Below are positions 4,941 through 9,676 of a stretch of DNA of 9,676 nucleotides, one piece after another. Within the stretch, counting starts at the first letter, position 1; every line of letters begins with the position of its first letter. The stretch covers positions 1-9,676 of the forward strand of contig JAUWCW010000051.1 of NCBI GenBank assembly GCA_030609125.1. Direction: 5' to 3'. The notes under the pieces are model-generated. The model ran no database searches and was not told the DNA's origin. It saw only the letters and a program-made list of their open reading frames with translations. A program made the translations under genes and the position numbers. This DNA comes from Candidatus Rokuibacteriota bacterium (GTDB taxonomy: Bacteria > JAUVQV01).

Positions 4941-7312
4941 TGCTCGCCGCCTTCCATCCGGAGCACCATGTGGCCGTTCCATGTCAGTGAGTCCGGCAGG
5001 CTTTCAAAGACGGTTTCCGGCCCCACGAAAGTGTAAAGAACGTAGTGGGGGAAATTCACCCGCTCCAGTCGGGCCCCGGCGGGAAGGGAGCCTGAAAGCA
5101 CGGATTCGCACTCGTCGGCCACCGCCCTCTCGATAGCCACTCCCAATCCCTTCCTCGGCGGGAAACGGCGGCTGACCAGGGTGTGCCGGGACCTGGGATT
5201 GAAGCGCGGGTAGACGGGAGGGCTATCCTCTCGGTCGTCGAGAAGAGCACCCAGCCGGGCGCTGAGCCAGCGATCGGCCACGGTAAAATCAATCTTCCGC
5301 TCGGAAATTATTCGGGCCATACTTTCAACCTCGTCGTCGGAGACCGGCTGGTCCTCGCCGAGCCGCTCGAAGAGAAAAATTTCATTCACCTCCCAGGAGG
5401 AACGGTCATTCCTCCTGGAGTCGATACGAATGCGTACAAAGCGGGCCTTCGCGGGACCGAATCTCAAGTCGCTGCGAACATGGTAGCCCATCATGTATGC
5501 CTTGTTTCCGGAGATGTAGGTGGGGAGGAGGTTGTGGAACTCTCTCCTGACGGGCTGGTAGATCACTCCGTCCACGGAGGTGCTGATGTCGAAGGAGCGG
5601 GGAATCAGGCGGGAGTTCCTGGCAGTGAACCAGAGCCCGTCGATCTCGACAGGGCGCTCCAGGGTCACCGTCAGAACAGCGGCGGTCTCTCTATCCGGGC
5701 CGGGGGACACGCCCGTTTCGTCCGCCCTGTCCAGCAGGCTCTCTCCCCGGACTTCCTCCGGCAGGCCTTCAATTTTCACCCGCATCGCGGCCGGGGGGAC
5801 GGACTGCCGCCGGACATGGGGCACATCGATGTCGTGGATGATAATTCGCCCGAAGACCTCCTCCTGGAAAGACGGTATGCCCACCGCTACCAGAGAGCGC
5901 CTCACCCGCCGCCGGTGCGACTTCTTGACCAGGAACCCCGTCGCCGGATCGAGTTCAGCCGACTCCGCCGCTGGGTGATACCTCTCCCAGGTAGAGGAGA
6001 CGAAGCGGACACGGTCCCGGGCATAGAAAGTAAGGGACTGTCCGCTGAGACCGTCGATGGCAGATCCCAGAATCATCAAGTGCCGCAGCCCCGCCTCTTC
6101 GGCACGACCGATGATCTCCGTCCTGTTACGGACGTGTGCCTCCTTCCTCGTCACTCGCGCGTCGGCGGTCTCCAGGGCGGAAGAGACGTTGTAGATGGTC
6201 CAGAGGGCCAGGAGAGCCCAGCCGGCATACCTCATAGGTTTCTTGCTCATCGAGACGGCGGCGCCGAAGGCGGCAGCAGTGGTCATTGAAATCAGGGGTG
6301 TCAGGTAGCGTGGAGCATTCAGCCTGGCTGCGGGATGCACCAGGTAGAGCGAGAGGAATACGGAGGCGAAGAGCAGAGGCACCAGTCCGCGCAGTCGCTC
6401 CCTCCCGTCGGTGCCGGAAAGTACCTTGATGAAGTAGAAAAGGAGAGCCGCGGTGAAGGCGGCGAGAGACACCGCCAGGAGGAGGGCCGGCACCTCTATG
6501 GGCCACAGGAAGAGCTTGGGCAGCCGCTTCAGAAAGGACACCGCATTTTCCGGCAGGAGCCTTATTGAGGGACCGGCTTCCCCGGCCTTGGAGTTGCTTC
6601 CCCACGTCGTCACCAGGAGGGGAATGAAACCGAGGAGGCCGATCAGGCCGGCCGCTGCCACCTTCATCGTGAAGGCACGTTTCCCTCTCCTCCACACCAC
6701 TCCCCCCAGGAGTATCAGTGCCCCGGTGACTACATAGGAGAATACCTGAAAGTTCGTCCACACTCCGAGGGCCGCCGCCGCCCCGAGGCCCACGGCGTGC
6801 GTCCACTCTCTTCCCGGCGAAAGCTCCCGGCCGACGAGCCTGACCGCCAGGTAGAGAAAAAGTGTCCCGAAGAAGAAGGTTTCCGGATAGCCGCCGTTGG
6901 AGGCCATGCTGAACCAGAGGGGATACCATCCGGTGGCCGCGGTGCAGAGGGAGGCGGCGATCCCGGCCGGGATGTCGAAAAGCTCGGCGAAGAGCAGGTA
7001 CATGGCTACAATCCAGCCGAGTGCGAAGAGGATGGGGGAGAGAGAGAGGGAGGTAGTGGAGATCCCGAAAAGGGCGAACATCAGCGCCGCCACGTACGCT
7101 TCCAGAGAGCCCATGTAGTCCTGCCCGTAATAGAAGAGGGGGCGCTCGCCTTCGAGGATGTGCAGGCCCATCAGGCCCACCGTGGAGGTGTCGAAAGAGG
7201 AAAAGAAGGCCTTCAGCGAGAGGTTGAGTCGGAGAGCAAAACCCAGGACAACAACCACGGCGAGCGCCACCCACCTTGCCGGTCCTTTCATCCTCTCAGG
7301 CACTATAACCAT
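4937..7312 (-). CDS. GT39/ArnT-like GT-C membrane glycosyltransferase with discoidin-like C-terminal domain
   Basis: From the ATG at 7312 this is 791 residues. The N-terminal half is a multi-spanning GT-C fold: membrane segment about 13-30, then an outer loop with SSFDTSTVG (D41 in the position of the GT-C catalytic acid) and FYYGQDYMGSLEAY (60-73), about ten further membrane segments, and APRYLTP near 333. Such enzymes transfer sugars from polyprenyl-phosphate donors on the outer membrane face. After about residue 380 it is soluble. Residues about 540-650 resemble an F5/8 type C (discoidin) fold: RSFDISTSVDG, then ARFVRIRID, then WEVNEIFLFE. A further alpha/beta region runs to the C-terminus. 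The open frame extends upstream to 7633, but those 107 residues are Arg/Pro/Gly-rich and lie over the neighbouring gene, so I exclude them. The chosen start overlaps the preceding stop by 10 nt; an ATG at 7291 is an alternative. The sugar and acceptor are unknown. Confidence 0.8.
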   Translation of the reverse strand: MVIVPERMKGPARWVALAVVVVLGFALRLNLSLKAFFSSFDTSTVGLMGLHILEGERPLFYYGQDYMGSLEAYVAALMFALFGISTTSLSLSPILFALGWIVAMYLLFAELFDIPAGIAASLCTAATGWYPLWFSMASNGGYPETFFFGTLFLYLAVRLVGRELSPGREWTHAVGLGAAAALGVWTNFQVFSYVVTGALILLGGVVWRRGKRAFTMKVAAAGLIGLLGFIPLLVTTWGSNSKAGEAGPSIRLLPENAVSFLKRLPKLFLWPIEVPALLLAVSLAAFTAALLFYFIKVLSGTDGRERLRGLVPLLFASVFLSLYLVHPAARLNAPRYLTPLISMTTAAAFGAAVSMSKKPMRYAGWALLALWTIYNVSSALETADARVTRKEAHVRNRTEIIGRAEEAGLRHLMILGSAIDGLSGQSLTFYARDRVRFVSSTWERYHPAAESAELDPATGFLVKKSHRRRVRRSLVAVGIPSFQEEVFGRIIIHDIDVPHVRRQSVPPAAMRVKIEGLPEEVRGESLLDRADETGVSPGPDRETAAVLTVTLERPVEIDGLWFTARNSRLIPRSFDISTSVDGVIYQPVRREFHNLLPTYISGNKAYMMGYHVRSDLRFGPAKARFVRIRIDSRRNDRSSWEVNEIFLFERLGEDQPVSDDEVESMARIISERKIDFTVADRWLSARLGALLDDREDSPPVYPRFNPRSRHTLVSRRFPPRKGLGVAIERAVADECESVLSGSLPAGARLERVNFPHYVLYTFVGPETVFESLPDSLTWNGHMVLRMEGGEQ

Positions 7313-9438
7313 CGGTCGTAACGGATAGTGAAGCTCTCTGCTTCCCCGGAGCGGGCACCGATGAAGCGCACCCCCCGGCCCATGTCGACCGGATAGAGTT
7401 CCGTTTTCCCGCCGGCGGACAGACCCTCCTCCCAGCGGTACTTCAACACGATCTCCCCGGGGTGGTCGGGGCGGACTTCGATCCGGTTGATCCCGGCGCT
7501 GACGGTCCCGCTGCCGACGGCAAAAAAGGAACGCGCCCTCTTTACACGGAAGACGGTGATCTCCAGCGTCTTCTGCATGAAGGAAGCCAGCTCCTCGTAG
7601 CTTTCCCCGTCCTGGCGGAATTTCTCCTTCCACCTGTCATGGTAGGTCAGGACATAACCGACGTTGAAGAGATCCATGAATTCCCTGATCCCGGCCGCAC
7701 CGTCCTTCCGCCACTCTCGCGGGGGATACTCGTACTCAACCAGCTTGGGAGAGAAGGCGTAGTAGTCACTCGCCATCATTTCCCTTCCGGTAAGGGCCGG
7801 CAGGAGGGCCACATGACCCGAACCGTAGCCGTGAACCGTCTGTCCGGCAAAGAGAATGCGAGAGTCGCCGTCAGTGTTGCTCTTCAGCCAGGCCGCGACC
7901 TCCAGCATCACCGGTGAGATAGTTGCCGACGCCTGGCCGGCGAAGTGCCGGTAATACCCCGTCCCCGCAACCCCCCCCATGGCAAGCAGAACCAGGAGGG
8001 CGGCCCGCGCCGGGGCCCATCTCCTGCCCCTCGTCTCCAGGATGCGGCCGCACAGCATGGCGGCGGGGAGGCAGGCCGCCACGAAAAGGGGAATCGCCAT
8101 GCGGTCGAGCTGAAGGATCGGAAGCCACTCCTTGCCCCATGCCGAAAGGACGAGCGCCCCGACGAAGAGAGGAGCCAGCAGGAGCGCCATTCCCCGGCGG
8201 CGGGTAAAAAAGAGCCCCGGAAGGCCGAGAAATACGAGGAGGGGGTTGGCCTGCCGGAGGTGGGAGCCCAGTCTTTTCCAGCCGCCGAGAAAAGAGAGCT
8301 CTTTCCAGGAAGATGGATTGTCGGCGGTTACGAACTTCCCCAGGTCGGTGTGGAGGTGGAGCTGCAGATACATCGGCCCGAGAATGAGCAGAATCAGGAA
8401 AGTGCAGGTGCTCAAGAACAAAACTTTATCCTTTGTCCACTTTCCCATGCCAAGCAGTACGCCGGCAACGATCAGGGGAGCAAGGAAAACGGACCCCCCC
8501 CAGGAGAGGAAAGACACGGACGAGATCACGAGAATCACGCCGGCCCAGACCTCTCTTTTGTCGAGCCGGATTGCCCGGTAGAGGACGGCACAGACGGGCA
8601 GGAGGAAGATGGTGTTGAAGAGGCTGCCCACCGTGCCGAACTTGAGGAGGTAAAGGAAGAAGTACCAGCAGAGGCCAAGGGAGAGGATGCCGGCCGAGAG
8701 GGCGGCCTGGCGGCCGGCTCCCGTCAGCCTTGCCGATCCCACCGCCACCCACGGCAGCAGAACGATGAAGATGAAGCCGAGGAGGGGCGTGTATATGGAA
8801 AGGATCGGGAAGAAGCGCCAGAGAGGCAGGAAGAAAGTTCCCATCGGCGGAATGCCCGAGCCGATCAGGTAGGAGCCGACCTTGCCGCCGTTCCAGAGGG
8901 GATCATAGTAGATCACACGGGGGAAGCTCCTGGCGTACGACCAGAAGCGGTACATGAAAGAGGGATGGTCGTCACGGTACAGGGCGGACCAGTCCGTGCT
9001 CCGGGCGAGTTCCTGGAGGGTGAACAGCTCGATCGACAGGAGCAGTCCCAGCGGCAGGAGCCACCGGCGGCGTCCGGTGTAGAGACAGAGCGGTGTCAGC
9101 ATCGCCGTCAGGATGGCCGACCGGGGGAGACCCTGCCGGAAGTCGAAGAGAGACGCCGGTGCCCAGCCGGCGAGAAAAAAATGACGGTCCGCCGTGGCAC
9201 TCGAGAGGAGGTACACCACCATCGCGAGAAAAAGGATAAGGGCGGGTCGAGCGTCGGCGTCGGTGTCGAAGATAACCGGTTTCCCCCGCCGGGCGGCGGC
9301 GATCCCGACGGCCGCCATCGCCGCAAGGGGCCACGCCAGATGAAGGGCCCAGGAAGCATGTATGAGCTGTCCCCGGGTGTGATTCATCAGCACCATGGCT
9401 GTTCCCGCCAGCGCGGCGGCCACCGTCAAGCCTTTCAT
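7303..9438 (-). CDS. Large multi-spanning membrane protein, GT-C/YfhO-like putative glycosyltransferase
   Basis: This 711-residue protein has about 12-14 hydrophobic segments up to residue 495 and a soluble C-terminal part of about 200 residues. The main extracytoplasmic loop (about 145-200) carries YRDDHPSFMYRFW (154-166) and YDPLWNGG (178-185). Acidic first-loop motifs followed by an aromatic 'P.WN.G' are typical of YfhO/STT3-like GT-C membrane proteins. DRMAIP (445-450) lies at the start of a late membrane segment. The tail contains a FNVGYVLTY strand (591-599), as in YfhO-like proteins where the soluble part follows 'lgvkYvl'. The probable role is sugar transfer or handling of lipid-linked sugars at the outer face of the inner membrane; no substrate can be assigned. 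The ATG at 9438 has AAGGGAA 5 nt upstream. It is the first gene of the four-gene run and overlaps the next by 10 nt. Confidence 0.75.
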   Translation of the reverse strand: MKGLTVAAALAGTAMVLMNHTRGQLIHASWALHLAWPLAAMAAVGIAAARRGKPVIFDTDADARPALILFLAMVVYLLSSATADRHFFLAGWAPASLFDFRQGLPRSAILTAMLTPLCLYTGRRRWLLPLGLLLSIELFTLQELARSTDWSALYRDDHPSFMYRFWSYARSFPRVIYYDPLWNGGKVGSYLIGSGIPPMGTFFLPLWRFFPILSIYTPLLGFIFIVLLPWVAVGSARLTGAGRQAALSAGILSLGLCWYFFLYLLKFGTVGSLFNTIFLLPVCAVLYRAIRLDKREVWAGVILVISSVSFLSWGGSVFLAPLIVAGVLLGMGKWTKDKVLFLSTCTFLILLILGPMYLQLHLHTDLGKFVTADNPSSWKELSFLGGWKRLGSHLRQANPLLVFLGLPGLFFTRRRGMALLLAPLFVGALVLSAWGKEWLPILQLDRMAIPLFVAACLPAAMLCGRILETRGRRWAPARAALLVLLAMGGVAGTGYYRHFAGQASATISPVMLEVAAWLKSNTDGDSRILFAGQTVHGYGSGHVALLPALTGREMMASDYYAFSPKLVEYEYPPREWRKDGAAGIREFMDLFNVGYVLTYHDRWKEKFRQDGESYEELASFMQKTLEITVFRVKRARSFFAVGSGTVSAGINRIEVRPDHPGEIVLKYRWEEGLSAGGKTELYPVDMGRGVRFIGARSGEAESFTIRYDRWL

Positions 9439-9443
9439 GGGTG

Positions 9444-9456
9444 TTCCCTTCGGGAA
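9444..9456 (-). promoter_or_regulatory. Small hairpin holding the ribosome-binding site of the first operon gene
   Basis: On the minus strand TTCCC-GAA-GGGAA forms a 5-bp stem with a 3-nt loop. Its 3' arm is the GAAGGGAA Shine-Dalgarno sequence, 5 nt before the ATG at 9438. The stem could moderate initiation, but it is short and may be a by-product of sequence composition. Confidence 0.25.
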
Positions 9457-9479
9457 GTTCTTTTGCAGGGCAGGGGTGG

Positions 9480-9496
9480 TGTCAAGTGTTCGAACA
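9480..9496 (-). promoter_or_regulatory. TTGACA box next to a 10-bp palindrome, possible promoter/operator of the glycan operon
   Basis: In the 63-base gap before the 711-residue gene, the minus strand carries a perfect -35 hexamer TTGACA (9480-9485). The palindrome TGTTCGAACA (9487-9496) lies one base upstream of it. The expected -10 position (about 9457-9462, AAGAAC) is a poor match, so a standard sigma70 promoter is not well supported. An activator-dependent promoter or simple chance remain possible. Confidence 0.25.
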
Positions 9497-9501
9497 GCAC
9501 A

Positions 9502-9676
9502 CTAGGAAGCCAGGGCCATGAGCGCGCAGAGGCGCAGTTCTGTTGCTGAACATATCCATCCCTGCAATTCTCGGATCTTTTCCTCGGCAAAATCCTTTTG
9601 AATCCTCTCCTTGATCCAATCCATGATTTCCCGCTCAGCTGTCCAGGGACCCATGCCGTGGTTGGAGCCGAAAATC
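9502..9676 (-). CDS. C-terminal fragment of an unidentified protein (starts beyond right edge)
   Basis: A minus-strand open frame enters from the right edge and ends at TAG (9502-9504), giving 57 residues. It begins IFGSNHGMGPWTAEREIMDW and continues with a helix rich in Lys, Glu and Arg, then ELQGWICSATEL and a short hydrophobic end. Composition and codon pattern look like real coding sequence, and the frame stays open to the window edge. I do not recognise the family. SNHGMGPWT followed by a helix suggests the end of a globular, cytoplasmic-type enzyme. It is 63 bases upstream of the glycan operon on the same strand, so it could be co-transcribed with it. Confidence 0.5.
   Translation of the reverse strand, partial: IFGSNHGMGPWTAEREIMDWIKERIQKDFAEEKIRELQGWICSATELRLCALMALAS

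Noticed and set aside
5183-6289. 368-codon plus-strand frame
   Set aside because: It lies fully opposite the discoidin-bearing GT-C gene, and its composition is that of a complementary-strand shadow.
6126-7274. 382-codon minus-strand frame overlapping the GT-C gene in another frame
   Set aside because: The product is Arg/Gly/Pro-rich and lacks membrane segments, whereas the alternative frame gives clear membrane helices and motifs.
7313-7633. N-terminal extension of the GT39-like gene
   Set aside because: The 107 extra codons lie over the 3' end of the preceding gene and give low-complexity Arg/Pro/Gly sequence; the membrane protein start lies at or near 7312.
7945-9549. 534-codon open frame on the plus strand
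   Set aside because: It is antisense to a convincing membrane protein gene. Its translation is rich in Glu, Gly, Arg and Pro with no domain-like pattern, typical of high-GC shadow frames.

Overview
The window is high-GC bacterial DNA with all credible genes on the minus strand, so biological order runs right to left. Overlapping genes, Shine-Dalgarno-like starts, a HEPN/MNT pair and an FrhB-type iron-sulfur protein would suit a Desulfobacterota-like or similar Gram-negative environmental bacterium. No marker gene settles the taxonomy, so treat that as a guess.

Right part (9676 to about 1500). After the C-terminal end of an unidentified gene (9502-9676) there is a tight four-gene run: a multi-spanning GT-C-like membrane protein (711 aa), a GT39/ArnT-like GT-C protein with a discoidin-like C-terminal domain (about 791 aa), a large polytopic protein with two LamG-like ectodomains and a C-terminal SGNH/GDSL esterase domain (about 939 aa), and a truncated FrhB-like ferredoxin/flavin protein (208 aa). 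The coding regions overlap by 10, 4 and 1 nt, which points to one translationally coupled operon. The likely theme is building and acyl-modifying a surface glycan from lipid-linked sugars on the outer face of the cytoplasmic membrane.

Left part (1 to about 1560). This is a degraded junction zone. It holds the broken 3' end of the FrhB-like gene, a run of five short perfect hairpins (1338-1444) resembling the structured end of an IS200/IS605-type element, a family 4 glycosyltransferase (GT4) remnant with an internal deletion (1058-1279), an intact MntA/HepT-type (MNT nucleotidyltransferase plus HEPN) toxin-antitoxin pair (74-903), and at the left edge a second diverged copy of the same GT4 C-terminus (1-78). 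The toxin-antitoxin cassette therefore sits between two related glycosyltransferase tails, in a place where glycan genes have been cut and rearranged.

No rRNA, tRNA, CRISPR array or intact transposase gene was recognised. No stretch longer than 300 bases lacks a gene or remnant; the largest unexplained gap is about 1280-1494, which contains the hairpin array.
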